Assembly (NCBI GenBank): GCA_963839535.1
Contig: CAWIVF010000012.1
Coordinates: forward strand, 1 to 53,040
DNA: 53,040 bases
From: RHKX01 sp963839535
GTDB lineage: Bacteria > Actinomycetota > Thermoleophilia > Solirubrobacterales > 70-9
Direction: 5' to 3'
Shown: positions 1 through 7,364 of the stretch, piece by piece
Numbering within the stretch: position 1 is the first letter of the stretch
Layout of the letters: each line of letters begins with the position of its first letter
Notes under the pieces: generated by a model
What the model saw: the letters and a program-made list of their open reading frames with translations, nothing else
Told to the model about the DNA's origin: nothing
The model's database searches: none
Translations under genes and position numbers: made by a program

Positions 1-91
1 GCCCATGAGGGCGAGCAGGATCACGCGTGACGACGAGCGAGATGAGCAGCGAGGGCAGGCATCCCGCGCGGTTGGAGAAGAAGACGAACAT
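1..91 (-). CDS. Small hydrophobic protein, cut by the left edge and frameshifted
   Basis: Reading the reverse strand from the ATG at 91 gives a peptide starting MFVFFSNRAGCLPSLL, a short basic/aromatic start running into a hydrophobic stretch ending SLVVT. The frame then turns polar. Dropping one G in the ACGCGTG near position 25-30 restores a hydrophobic continuation (TLILLALMG) to the window edge. This looks like a small single-pass membrane protein of unknown function, with one indel. Its start lies 88 bases from the divergent SRPBCC gene, so a shared promoter region is plausible. The frame correction is inferred and the 3' end is outside the window. Confidence 0.4.
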   Translation of the reverse strand, partial: MFVFFSNRAGCLPSLLISLVVTRDPARPHG

Positions 92-179
92 GCGGCTCCC
101 GCTACCCGCAGGGCAGTGACCGAAGCATCCGGCCGGCCGATTGCGTTTCCAGGGCCGCGCGATCGGGAAGCGAGGGGCG

Positions 180-626
180 ATGGCTCAGAACGAGACGATC
201 ATCAGGACCAGCCCCGAGCGCGTCTTCGAGGTCCTCATGGAGACGGAGAACTACGGCTACTGGGTGGTCGGCTCGGAGCGCGTCCGCGACACCGACGAGA
301 ACTGGCCGGCGGTCGGCTCCAGCTTCCACCACTCGGTCGGCTTCGGGCCGATCACCGTCGACGATCACACGCGGATCGAGGCGATCGAGCGCAACCGCAT
401 GCTGAAGCTGCGCGCGAAGGCCCGCCCGCTCGGCACCGCGCTGGTCACCCTCGAGCTCGAGCCGGCTGACGGCGGGACGAGGGTCGTGATGACCGAGGAC
501 CCGGCCGATCCACTCACCTCGTTCGTCTTCAACCCGCTCACGCACCTGCTCGTGCGCGGCCGCAACGTCGAGTCCTTGCGCCGCCTCAAGGAGCTCGCCG
601 AGCGGGACGTCCCCGCCCCGGCCTGA
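180..626 (+). CDS. SRPBCC family protein
   Basis: A 148-residue protein with the layout of the START/Bet v1-like (SRPBCC) fold: an early SPERVFEVLMETENYGYWV helix/strand region, a central run of beta strands with conserved aromatic residues, and a C-terminal helix around residues 115-140 (NVESLRRLKELAE). Such proteins bind hydrophobic ligands in a central cavity; the ligand here cannot be told. The in-frame ATG at 141 is upstream, but the ATG at 180 is preceded by a GAGGGGCG ribosome-binding site and starts exactly at the family's N terminus. It stands alone and ends in front of a strong hairpin shared with the convergent gene. Confidence 0.8.
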   Translation: MAQNETIIRTSPERVFEVLMETENYGYWVVGSERVRDTDENWPAVGSSFHHSVGFGPITVDDHTRIEAIERNRMLKLRAKARPLGTALVTLELEPADGGTRVVMTEDPADPLTSFVFNPLTHLLVRGRNVESLRRLKELAERDVPAPA

Positions 627-632
627 CGAGTC

Positions 633-677
633 AGCGCTCACGCGATCCGACCCGCGGGCCGGATCGCGCGTGGCGCT
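633..677. terminator. Bidirectional hairpin terminator
   Basis: A long inverted repeat separates two convergent genes. Inner arms GCGATCCG and CGGATCGC pair perfectly around a 10-base G/C loop, and the flanking AGCGC/GCGCT and CAC/GTG extend the stem with small mismatches. There is no long T tract, which is common for high-G+C actinobacteria. Position between two gene ends supports a terminator for both strands. Confidence 0.65.
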
Positions 678-681
678 CAGT

Positions 682-1292
682 TCAGCTTCCGTTCTTCCGC
701 TTGCTCTTGGCCGTCGCGGCGGCGTCCTCGAGGCGCTTGGACTCGGCGTTGGCGTTCAGCGCCTCCTCCTTCTTCGCGAGGGCCTCCTCCTTGGCCTCGA
801 GCTGGTCCAGCTTCTCCCGCTTGGACTGCTTCGCGCCCTCGGCCTTCTTCTCAGCGGCCTCCTTGGCCGCGGCCTGCTTGCGCTCGGCCGCCTGCTTCTC
901 GGCCTTCTTCTTGGCGGCGTCGCGGCGCTTCTTCGCCTGCTGCTTCTTGCGCTCGGCCTCCTGGGCGGCCTGCTTGCGCTGCGCTCGGCCTCAGCCTCGG
1001 CCTCCTCGACCTTGGCGTCGGCCTCCTGGGCGTGCTCGGTGGCGACGCCGCGGAGACGCTGAGCGCGCTCGCGCTCGTCGGCCGCCTTGCGGCGGGCCCG
1101 GGCGTCGTCCTTGAGCTTGTCGTCGCGGAGCGCGGTGCCGGCGACGCTGCGGGCGGTGGCATCAGCCCGGTCGACCTTCAGGCCGAGCGCCTTCGAGCGG
1201 TCGCTCTCGCGGCGGCCCAGCACGGCGTCGACGGGGGTCTTGACGACCTTGAGGTAACCCTCGACTGCGGTTCTCGAGACTTTCTTCAGCAT
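682..1292 (-). CDS. Alanine/glutamate/lysine-rich coiled-coil protein (one frameshift)
   Basis: The first 100 or so residues (MLKKVSRTAVEGYLKVVKTP, then AEAEAER-type heptads) form a long charged helix. Near 980-990 the frame breaks at a GCGCAGCGC duplication-like spot; the other frame continues as the same kind of Lys/Glu/Ala-rich coiled coil (KKQQAKKRRDAAKKK) to a stop at 682, ending SKRKNGS. The reconstructed product is about 200 residues, nearly all helical, with a short N-terminal conserved region. It starts 2 bases after the stop of the CsbD-like gene, so the two are surely co-transcribed. Function unknown; the pairing with a CsbD-like protein suggests a stress role. Confidence 0.65.
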
Positions 1293-1294
1293 GT

Positions 1295-1798
1295 CTAGCC
1301 CTCCTCGGGATCGATCGCGTCGGCCTTGGCCTCGGCGCGCTTGGCTTCCTGCTCGAGCTTGGCGGCGAGCTCACGCTCTGCCTGCTGCTCCCGCTCGGCC
1401 TGGTGCTCCTTGTTCTCGGCTGCGTTCTCGGCGGCCTGGCGCTTCGCGTCGGCCTCGGCGGCCTCCTCACGGGCCCGTGCCTCGGCCTGCTGCTCCTCGC
1501 GGCTCTGCTCGCTCTCGGCGGCAAGGCCCTCGCGCTCGGCCTCGACCTCGGCGCGCAGCCTCTCGGCCTCCGAGCGGGTCTCGACCTTCTCCTCCTCGAG
1601 CTCGGCCTCGGCATCGCGCTGGCGCGCCTCGGCGGCCCGCTCCTTGGCCTCGAGCTGGGACTCGCTCTGCGCCTGCTGGAGGCGACCCTCGCGGGCGAGG
1701 TCGTCGTCGTTGAGCACCTCGCCGGCGGTCTCCTTGGCCTTGCCGGCGATCTTGCCGACCAGGCCTCCGGTCGTCTTCTCGTTCTCGTCTTCGCTCAT
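1295..1798 (-). CDS. CsbD-like domain with long coiled-coil tail
   Basis: A 167-residue protein. Residues about 6-36 (GGLVGKIAGKAKETAGEVLN, then DDDLAREGRLQQAQ) match the CsbD family of general stress proteins: the GK-x-KE-x-AGE-x-LND signature followed by the G-x-LQQ motif. The rest is a highly charged Glu/Ala/Arg coiled coil. I start at the ATG at 1798, preceded by AGGCAGG, rather than at the in-frame 1822, because the CsbD match begins there. In Bacillus, CsbD is under SigB control, and a SigB-like promoter lies about 80 bases upstream here. First gene of a two-gene operon with the coiled-coil gene at 682-1292. Confidence 0.75.
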   Translation of the reverse strand: MSEDENEKTTGGLVGKIAGKAKETAGEVLNDDDLAREGRLQQAQSESQLEAKERAAEARQRDAEAELEEEKVETRSEAERLRAEVEAEREGLAAESEQSREEQQAEARAREEAAEADAKRQAAENAAENKEHQAEREQQAERELAAKLEQEAKRAEAKADAIDPEEG

Positions 1799-1875
1799 GT
1801 CCTGCCTTTCTGGGGCCTCCACGCAACCGCAGGGGGGTGGTGGGCGGTGGGTGGCCCGAAGCTAGTTAGAAGTAA

Positions 1876-1900
1876 GTACCCGCCGGTCCCCGTCTGAACC
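1876..1900 (-). promoter_or_regulatory. SigB/SigF-like promoter for the CsbD-like operon
   Basis: On the reverse strand GGTTC and GGGTAC are separated by 14 bases, close to the GTTT-N13-15-GGGTA consensus of stress sigma factors SigB/SigF. The -10-like element is about 78 bases upstream of the CsbD-like start. The match and the identity of the downstream gene support each other, but no transcript data are available. Confidence 0.4.
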
Positions 1901-1961
1901 GCGGCGGGAGTGTGAGCCTCGTCCCCTCCGGGAGGCTCGGGCGGGTCGCTACCGTGAGGCG

Positions 1962-3002
1962 ATGCCGCCGATCTCAGTCCTCGACCTCTCCCCGGTCGCC
2001 GCCGGCTCGACCGAGTCGCAGGCGCTGCGGGACACGATCGAGCTCGCTCGCCACGCCGAGCGGCTCGGCTACCACCGCTACTGGCTCGCCGAGCACCACG
2101 GCGGGGCCATGGTCGCCAGCTCGTCGCCGGAGCTGATGATCGGCCAGGTCGCCGCCGCCACCGAGCGGATCAGGGTGGGGTCGGGCGGCGTGATGCTCCC
2201 CAACCACAGCCCGCTGCGCGTCGCCGAGCAATTCAAGGTCCTCTCGGCCCTGTTCCCCGACCGGATCGACCTCGGGATCGGCCGCGCCCCGGGCACCGAT
2301 CAGATGACCGCCTACGCGCTCCGCCGCAGCCGCGACGCGATGAGCGGCGACGACTTCCCGGCGCAGCTCGGCGAGATGCTCGCCTTCGCCGGTGAGCGCC
2401 CCTGGCCCGACGGCCACCCGTTCACCAACGTCCGCGCGGCGCCCGTCAGCGCCCCGCTCCCGCCGATCTTCCTGCTCGGGTCGAGCGACTTCTCCGCCCA
2501 GCTGGCCGCCTCCACCGGGATGGGCTTCGCCTTCGCCGCCCACATCAACCCGGAGATGGCCGTCGACGGCCTGCGGATCTACCGCGAGCGCTTCGAGCCG
2601 TCTGAGGAGATCGGCCTCGCCGAGCCCTACGCGATCCTCGCCCACGCGGTGATCGTGGCCGACGACGACGAGCGCGCCAGGCAGCTCGCCGCGCCGGCCC
2701 GCGTCGCCTTCCGGCGGCTCCGCGCCGGCCGGCCGACGCCGCTGCCGAGCGTCGAGGACGCGCTCGCCGAGGAGGGTCCCCCGCCGCCACCCGGGCCCGG
2801 CGGCAGCCGGCGGATGATCACCGGCTCGCCGCTGACGGTCCGCGACCAGCTCGACGAGCTGCTCTCGCGCAGCGGCGCCGACGAGCTGATGGCGATGACC
2901 AACGTCCACGACTTCTCCGATCGCCTGCGCTCGCTCGAGCTGCTCGCCGACGCGTACTCGCTGCGGACGCCGGAGGGCGCCGCGGCCTCCCCGCCCGCGT
3001 GA
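1962..3002 (+). CDS. LLM class flavin-dependent oxidoreductase
   Basis: A 346-residue luciferase-like monooxygenase (TIM-barrel, FMN/F420 type). Diagnostic pieces: the N-terminal SVLDLSPV strand, RYWLAEHHG around residue 47, the VGSGGVMLPNHSPLRVAEQF segment that lines the flavin site, and GIGRAPGTD near 108. This arrangement is that of the MsnO8-like subgroup. Substrate unknown. It opens a forward block and its stop overlaps the GTG start of the aminotransferase by four bases (GTGA), so translational coupling is likely. Confidence 0.9.
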   Translation: MPPISVLDLSPVAAGSTESQALRDTIELARHAERLGYHRYWLAEHHGGAMVASSSPELMIGQVAAATERIRVGSGGVMLPNHSPLRVAEQFKVLSALFPDRIDLGIGRAPGTDQMTAYALRRSRDAMSGDDFPAQLGEMLAFAGERPWPDGHPFTNVRAAPVSAPLPPIFLLGSSDFSAQLAASTGMGFAFAAHINPEMAVDGLRIYRERFEPSEEIGLAEPYAILAHAVIVADDDERARQLAAPARVAFRRLRAGRPTPLPSVEDALAEEGPPPPPGPGGSRRMITGSPLTVRDQLDELLSRSGADELMAMTNVHDFSDRLRSLELLADAYSLRTPEGAAASPPA

Positions 3003-4150
3003 GCGCTCCGGCGGCGTTCACCGACCTCTCGCTCGACGCGCTGCACGCGCGGCGCAGCGCGAAGTGGACCTTCTACGAGCCCGACGTCCTGCCGGCGTGG
3101 GTGGCCGAGATGGACTTCCCGCTCGCCGACCCGATCAAGGAGGCGCTGCGGGACGCGGTCGACCGCGACGACGCCGGCTACGCGAACCCGGCCGCCTCGC
3201 GCCTCGCGCCGGCCTTCGCCGCCTTCGCCGAGCGGCGCTACGGCTGGGGGGTGGATCCCGAGGGGGTGATCGCCTGCAACGACGTCGTCAACGGCCTGCG
3301 CGACCTGCTCCGGGCGATGCTCGACCCGGGGGAGGGAGTGGTCATCACGCCGCCCGTCTACCACCCCTTCTTCAGCCTCGTCCCCGAGGCGGGCTGCGCG
3401 CTCGTCCAGGTGCCGCTGCTCGAAGGACGGGCCCTTGATCTCGACGGCATCGGCGAGGCATTCGCCGCCGGCGCGCGGGCGCTGCTCCTCTGCAATCCCC
3501 ACAACCCGACCGGGACGGTGGCCACGCGGGAGGAGCTCGCGCGCCTCGCTGATCTGGCCGCCGAGCACGACGCCTGGATCCTCTCCGACGAGATCCACGC
3601 CCCGCTCACCCTCTCCGGCGCCGAGCACGTCCCGTTCGTGACCGTGAGCGACGAGGCGGCCGCGCGCGGCATCGTCCTGGTCTCGGCCTCGAAGACCTTC
3701 AACCTGGCGGGCCTCGGCTGCGCTCAGATCGTCACGGCGCCGGGCCCCGCGCGGGACGCGGTGGAGCTGCTCCCGTTCGGCAGCCGTCACCCCGGCCACT
3801 TCGGGACGATCGCCTCCGAGGCGGCCTACGAATCCGGCGACGAATGGCTGGCCGATCTGCTCGCGGTGCTCGACTCGAACCGCCGCCTGCTGGCCGAGCA
3901 GCTCCTGCACCGCCTGCCCGAGGTCGCCTACGAGCAGCCGCAGGCCGGCTACCTGGCGTGGCTCGACTGCTCGCAGCTCGAGCTGGGGGAGGATCCGGCG
4001 GCGCCGATGCTCGAGCGCGGTCGCGTTGCCCTCAGCCCCGGGCCGCAGTTCGGCCGCGGCGGCGCCGGGCACGTGCGGCTGAACTTCGGGACCTCGCCGG
4101 CGCTCGTCGCCGAGGCGGTCGAGCGGATGGCCCGGGCGATCGGGCGCTGA
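2999..4150 (+). CDS. MalY/PatB-type PLP aminotransferase (probable C-S lyase)
   Basis: A 383-residue fold-type I PLP enzyme. Visible landmarks are the N-terminal RRSAKWTFYEPDVLPAWVAEMDF, typical of MalY/PatB cystathionine beta-lyases, the CNPHNPTGT motif near residue 163, SDEIHAPL (the Asp that contacts the pyridine nitrogen), and SASKTFNLAGL, whose Lys forms the Schiff base. Likely reaction: beta-elimination of cysteine S-conjugates such as cystathionine to pyruvate, ammonia and a thiol. The GTG start overlaps the upstream stop. No frame break. Actual substrate is an inference from the family. Confidence 0.88.
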   Translation: MSAPAAFTDLSLDALHARRSAKWTFYEPDVLPAWVAEMDFPLADPIKEALRDAVDRDDAGYANPAASRLAPAFAAFAERRYGWGVDPEGVIACNDVVNGLRDLLRAMLDPGEGVVITPPVYHPFFSLVPEAGCALVQVPLLEGRALDLDGIGEAFAAGARALLLCNPHNPTGTVATREELARLADLAAEHDAWILSDEIHAPLTLSGAEHVPFVTVSDEAAARGIVLVSASKTFNLAGLGCAQIVTAPGPARDAVELLPFGSRHPGHFGTIASEAAYESGDEWLADLLAVLDSNRRLLAEQLLHRLPEVAYEQPQAGYLAWLDCSQLELGEDPAAPMLERGRVALSPGPQFGRGGAGHVRLNFGTSPALVAEAVERMARAIGR

Positions 4151-4161
4151 GAGGAGAGGGG

Positions 4162-5304
4162 ATGTCGGAGGTGGAGATGGACCCGGTCGATCGCGCGCTG
4201 GCCCCGTGGTGGGAGGCGCTGCGGGATGGGCTCGGCGGGGTGCAGCCGTTCGACGCCCACACCCACATCGGCGCGAACGACCCGGACGGGTTCAAGCAGA
4301 CGCCGGCCGAGCTGATCGCGGGCCTCGAGCGGATCGACGCGCGCGCGGCGACCTTCCCGATGCACGAGCCCGACGGCTACCCGCTCGCCAACGACGCGGC
4401 CCTCGCGGCGGCGGAGGCGAGCGGTGGGCGCGTCGTGGCGTTCTGCCGCGTCGACCCGCGTGCCGACGCCGTGGCCGAGGCGCGCCGCTGCCTCGACGCC
4501 GGCGCCGTGGGGATCAAGCTGCACCCGCGGGCCGAGGACTTCACGCTCGCCGAGCCCGCCGTCCCCGAGCTCGTCGCCCTCGCGCACGAGCGGCGCGTGC
4601 CGGTGCTGATCCACGCCGGGCGCGGCATCCCGGCGCTTGGGGAGGTCGCGGTCGAGCTGACCGGGCGCTACCGCGACGCGCGGATCATCCTCGCCCACGC
4701 CGCGGTCTCCGACCTCGCCTGGCTCTGGCGCGAGATGCCCTCGCACCCGAACCTGTTCATCGACACCTCCTGGTGGAACCCGGGCGACCTGATCGCGCTG
4801 TTCACGCTCGTCCCGAGCGGCCAGATCCTCTGGGCGAGCGACTCGCCCTACACCCAGCCGCTGACCGGGATCACCCTGGGCCTGCGCTTCGCGATCCAGG
4901 CCGGGGTGGAGCCGGCCGCCCTGCGGGCGATCGCCGGCGGCACGATGGAGCGGATCCTCTCCGGCGCCGAGCTCGAGCAGATCGGCCGTCCCAGCGGCGA
5001 GCTCGAGACGTTGAACCCGCACCTCGAGCGCGTCGTCGCGCACCTGACGGCGGCGATCGGCGCCGCCGTCTCCGAGGGGGACCCGGCCGAGCTCGTCTCG
5101 CTCGCGCGGCTCGCCTGCGACGTCCGTGACGACCCGAACGCCGAGCTCTTCGCCGAGATCCTCGCGCTGCTGGACCTCGCCGAGGAGCTGCGGGCCACGG
5201 AGCCTCCCGAGGTGCGCTTCGGGGACTCCGTCAGGCTGCTCGTCGCGGCGATGACGATCGCCCGGACGCCGGCCGCGCCGCTCCCGTTTCGCCCTCGCCC
5301 GTAG
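4162..5304 (+). CDS. Amidohydrolase family (metal-dependent hydrolase)
   Basis: A 380-residue protein. The N terminus carries the amidohydrolase metal motif FDAHTHIG near residue 30; later come GIKLHPR, VLIHAGRG and LAHAAVSD, supplying the further metal-binding His residues, and ASDSPY near 230, supplying the late Asp. This is the pattern of the amidohydrolase-2 group (uronate isomerase/decarboxylase-like barrels). The last 100 residues are a helical extension. The ATG at 4162 follows an excellent GAGGAGAGGGG site 11 bases after the aminotransferase stop, so it belongs to the same operon. Substrate not predictable. Confidence 0.85.
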   Translation: MSEVEMDPVDRALAPWWEALRDGLGGVQPFDAHTHIGANDPDGFKQTPAELIAGLERIDARAATFPMHEPDGYPLANDAALAAAEASGGRVVAFCRVDPRADAVAEARRCLDAGAVGIKLHPRAEDFTLAEPAVPELVALAHERRVPVLIHAGRGIPALGEVAVELTGRYRDARIILAHAAVSDLAWLWREMPSHPNLFIDTSWWNPGDLIALFTLVPSGQILWASDSPYTQPLTGITLGLRFAIQAGVEPAALRAIAGGTMERILSGAELEQIGRPSGELETLNPHLERVVAHLTAAIGAAVSEGDPAELVSLARLACDVRDDPNAELFAEILALLDLAEELRATEPPEVRFGDSVRLLVAAMTIARTPAAPLPFRPRP

Positions 5305-5343
5305 GGGCATGCAGCGGGAGAAGGCAACAGAAGGAGGATTGAG

Positions 5344-5922
5344 ATGGCTGACGAGCTGAACGGCAAGAAGATCGCGATCATCGCCGCCGAGGGCGTCGAG
5401 GAGGTCGAGCTGACGAAGCCCCGCGAGGCGGTCACCGAGGCCGGCGCGGAGACGGAGCTGCTCTCGATCGAAGAGGGCGAGATCCAGTCGCTCAACCACA
5501 TCGACAAGTCGGAGACCTACCCGGTCGACAAGCTCGTCTCGGACGCCTCGGTCGACGACTACGACGGCGTGATCCTGCCCGGCGGGGTCCTCAACCCGGA
5601 CAACCTGCGCCAGGACGAGTCGGTGATCTCGTTCCTCCAGGACTTCTTCAAGACCGGCAAGCCGGTCGGCGTGATCTGCCACGGCCCGTGGACGCTGGTC
5701 GAGGCCGACCTCGTCCGCGACCGCAAGATCACCTCCTGGCCGAGCGTCAGGACGGACATCGAGAACGCGGGCGGCAACTGGGTCGACGAGGAGGTCGTGG
5801 TCGACGAGGGCCTCGTCTCCAGCCGCAACCCCGACGACCTGCCGGCGTTCTGCGCCAAGATCGTCGAGGAGTTCGCCGAGGGCGCCCACGAGGTCGCCGA
5901 GGCGGGGGCTACGGCCAGCTAA
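5344..5922 (+). CDS. DJ-1/PfpI family protein (type 1 glutamine amidotransferase-like)
   Basis: A 192-residue protein with the PfpI/YhbO layout: GKKIAIIAAEGVEEVEL at the start (with the conserved Glu of the active site), YDGVILPGGVLNPD in the middle, and the nucleophile elbow VGVICHGPW with Cys near residue 105 followed by His. Family members act as stress-protective deglycase/hydrolase-type or chaperone-like proteins, sometimes annotated as proteases. Strong AAGGAGG site before the ATG. Lies 39 bases after the amidohydrolase and may be a separate or internal transcript of the same block. Confidence 0.88.
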   Translation: MADELNGKKIAIIAAEGVEEVELTKPREAVTEAGAETELLSIEEGEIQSLNHIDKSETYPVDKLVSDASVDDYDGVILPGGVLNPDNLRQDESVISFLQDFFKTGKPVGVICHGPWTLVEADLVRDRKITSWPSVRTDIENAGGNWVDEEVVVDEGLVSSRNPDDLPAFCAKIVEEFAEGAHEVAEAGATAS

Positions 5923-5954
5923 GTAAGCCGACTCACCGTCCCTACGTCCTAGGG

Positions 5955-6012
5955 TCCCGTCCCGGTGGCCCCCCACCCGGGGAGCGGACGCGAAGCGGAG
6001 CATCCCCCGGCG
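5955..6012 (-). repeat. Conserved-loop hairpin element, copy 1
   Basis: Just after the stop of the reverse-strand gene at 6013 lies a stretch closely similar to 13453-13518. In reverse-strand RNA sense the arms CCGGGGGA (6003-6010) and TCCCCGG (5977-5983) pair around a loop containing CTCCGCTTCGCGTCCG. In the second copy the arms differ but still pair, and the loop is identical. Downstream comes a shared run complementary to CCCGTCCCGGTGG. It could be a terminator, a 3' RNA element or a short mobile/intergenic repeat. Confidence 0.6.
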
Positions 6013-6483
6013 TTATTCAGGGACCGGGTGCGCGCCGATCGTCACCCGGATCTCCTCCATCGCCGCCTTCTCGGCGTCGCTCACCTCGTGGCCGCCGAAG
6101 CCCAGGAAGCCGCCGCTCTTGTGGCGGTGGGCGACCCGGTCGGCCATCCCGAGGACGAAGCCCCGGTAGGCGTCGACCTCGTCCGGCTCGGCCTTCGCCT
6201 CGAGCACCGCGATCGCCTCGCGCAGCTTCTCGAGGCCGCGGGTGCGGAGCTCCTCGGCGGAGCCGAACTCCTTGGGCTCCACCGACGGGTTGGTGGTGAG
6301 GAGCTCGTCGATCAGCTCGGGGCCGATGTGCGCCTCGCGGGCCTCGTTGTAGACCTTGCCCATCGCGATGGTCTCGCGCACGGTCCCGCCGCGCTCGGCG
6401 GTGACGGTGATCATCCCCGCGATCGCCGGGCCGTCGGCGATCAGGTCCCACTCCTCGGCGTTGAAAGCTGCCTTCTGCGTCAT
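6013..6483 (-). CDS. Conserved protein of unknown function
   Basis: A 156-residue soluble, acidic protein that I do not recognise. The N-terminal half reads as a compact alpha/beta region (WDLIADGPAIAGMITVTAER), then a helical segment with REAIAVLEAKAEPDEVDAYRG, then GFLGFGGHEVSDAEKAAMEE near the C terminus, a Gly/Phe-rich hinge often seen in such small cytosolic proteins. A good GAGGAG site precedes the ATG. It lies 55 bases downstream of the DUF427 gene and is probably in the same transcript. The hairpin element copy 1 begins at its stop codon. Confidence 0.7.
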   Translation of the reverse strand: MTQKAAFNAEEWDLIADGPAIAGMITVTAERGGTVRETIAMGKVYNEAREAHIGPELIDELLTTNPSVEPKEFGSAEELRTRGLEKLREAIAVLEAKAEPDEVDAYRGFVLGMADRVAHRHKSGGFLGFGGHEVSDAEKAAMEEIRVTIGAHPVPE

Positions 6484-6538
6484 CTCGGCTCCTCGGTTGC
6501 GATTGCTGCGGCCCGCGGATGGTCGCAGGCCGGGTCCG

Positions 6539-7324
6539 TCATTCGACCTCGACGTCGATCTCGTCGTGCAGGAAGGAGATCAGCCCGGCGACCCTGATCG
6601 CGTCGTCGAACGGCTCGCGGAAGGACCAGGCGGCGTCCTCGAGCAGCTCGCCGCCGACCCGGACCGACCAGTAGCTCGCGTCGCCCTTGTAGGGACAGTG
6701 GGTCGAGGCCTCGCTCGGCTCGAGCAGCTCCTGGCGAACGTCGCCGGGCGGCAGGTAGAAGCGGTTCGGCACGCCGGTCTCCGACAGCACCATCGGCGCC
6801 GCTGACTCGGCGATCGTCTCGCCGCCCGCCGTGAACCTCACGCGCCGGCTCGACGGCCGCACGTCGACCCGGTGGAAGGGGTCGCGAAGGCCGACACGGA
6901 CCTGCTCGTCCTCGTCGAACCACGCGTCGAGCCGGTCCCAGTAGAAGGCGAAGTGCCCGACCAGCCACGAGGCCGACTCCAGCGGCTCGGGGTAGGCCCA
7001 GGCCGCGTCGACCGACACGCGGTCGCCCACCCGCACCGACCAGTAGCTCGCGTCGCCCTTGAACGGGCAGTGCGTGTGGGTGTCGGTCGGCTCGAGCAGC
7101 TCGGTCGCGACGTCCGCCTCGGGCACGTAGAGCACCGGCCTGATCTGGCTCTCGTGGAGGAGGCGCCCGGCGGTCGTGTCGAAGACCGTCGTGCCGGCCA
7201 GCTCGCCGCGCACGCGGCGCGGGAACTTGCCCCAGAGGATCCGGTGGGCCGGGCCGTCGATCGCGTAGTTGGAGGGCGGGGGATCCCCCGCCACCAGGGG
7301 GCCGTCTCCGAGCGTCAGGGACAT
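6539..7324 (-). CDS. Tandem DUF427 protein
   Basis: A 261-residue protein with two copies of the DUF427 domain. Each repeat carries the sequence HCP(F/Y)KGDASYWSVRVG, about 124 residues apart (near 86 and 210), preceded by the strand pattern LL(H)ES...P..YxPxxDV. The family forms small beta-barrel (beta-tent) folds of unknown biochemical role. Both copies look intact, with no frame break. It lies 40 bases downstream of the secreted alpha/beta hydrolase gene on the same strand. Function beyond the domain call is unknown. Confidence 0.85.
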   Translation of the reverse strand: MSLTLGDGPLVAGDPPPSNYAIDGPAHRILWGKFPRRVRGELAGTTVFDTTAGRLLHESQIRPVLYVPEADVATELLEPTDTHTHCPFKGDASYWSVRVGDRVSVDAAWAYPEPLESASWLVGHFAFYWDRLDAWFDEDEQVRVGLRDPFHRVDVRPSSRRVRFTAGGETIAESAAPMVLSETGVPNRFYLPPGDVRQELLEPSEASTHCPYKGDASYWSVRVGGELLEDAAWSFREPFDDAIRVAGLISFLHDEIDVEVE

Positions 7325-7364
7325 GACGCATTGTCCCGATCGGCGGCAGCGGGCCGCCGCCCGC

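Noticed and set aside
3949..6003. 684-codon open frame on the reverse strand
   Set aside because: It runs antisense through the aminotransferase, amidohydrolase and PfpI genes, all of which have clear family motifs. Long antisense frames are expected at this G+C content; its Arg/Asp/Gly-rich product matches nothing I recognise.
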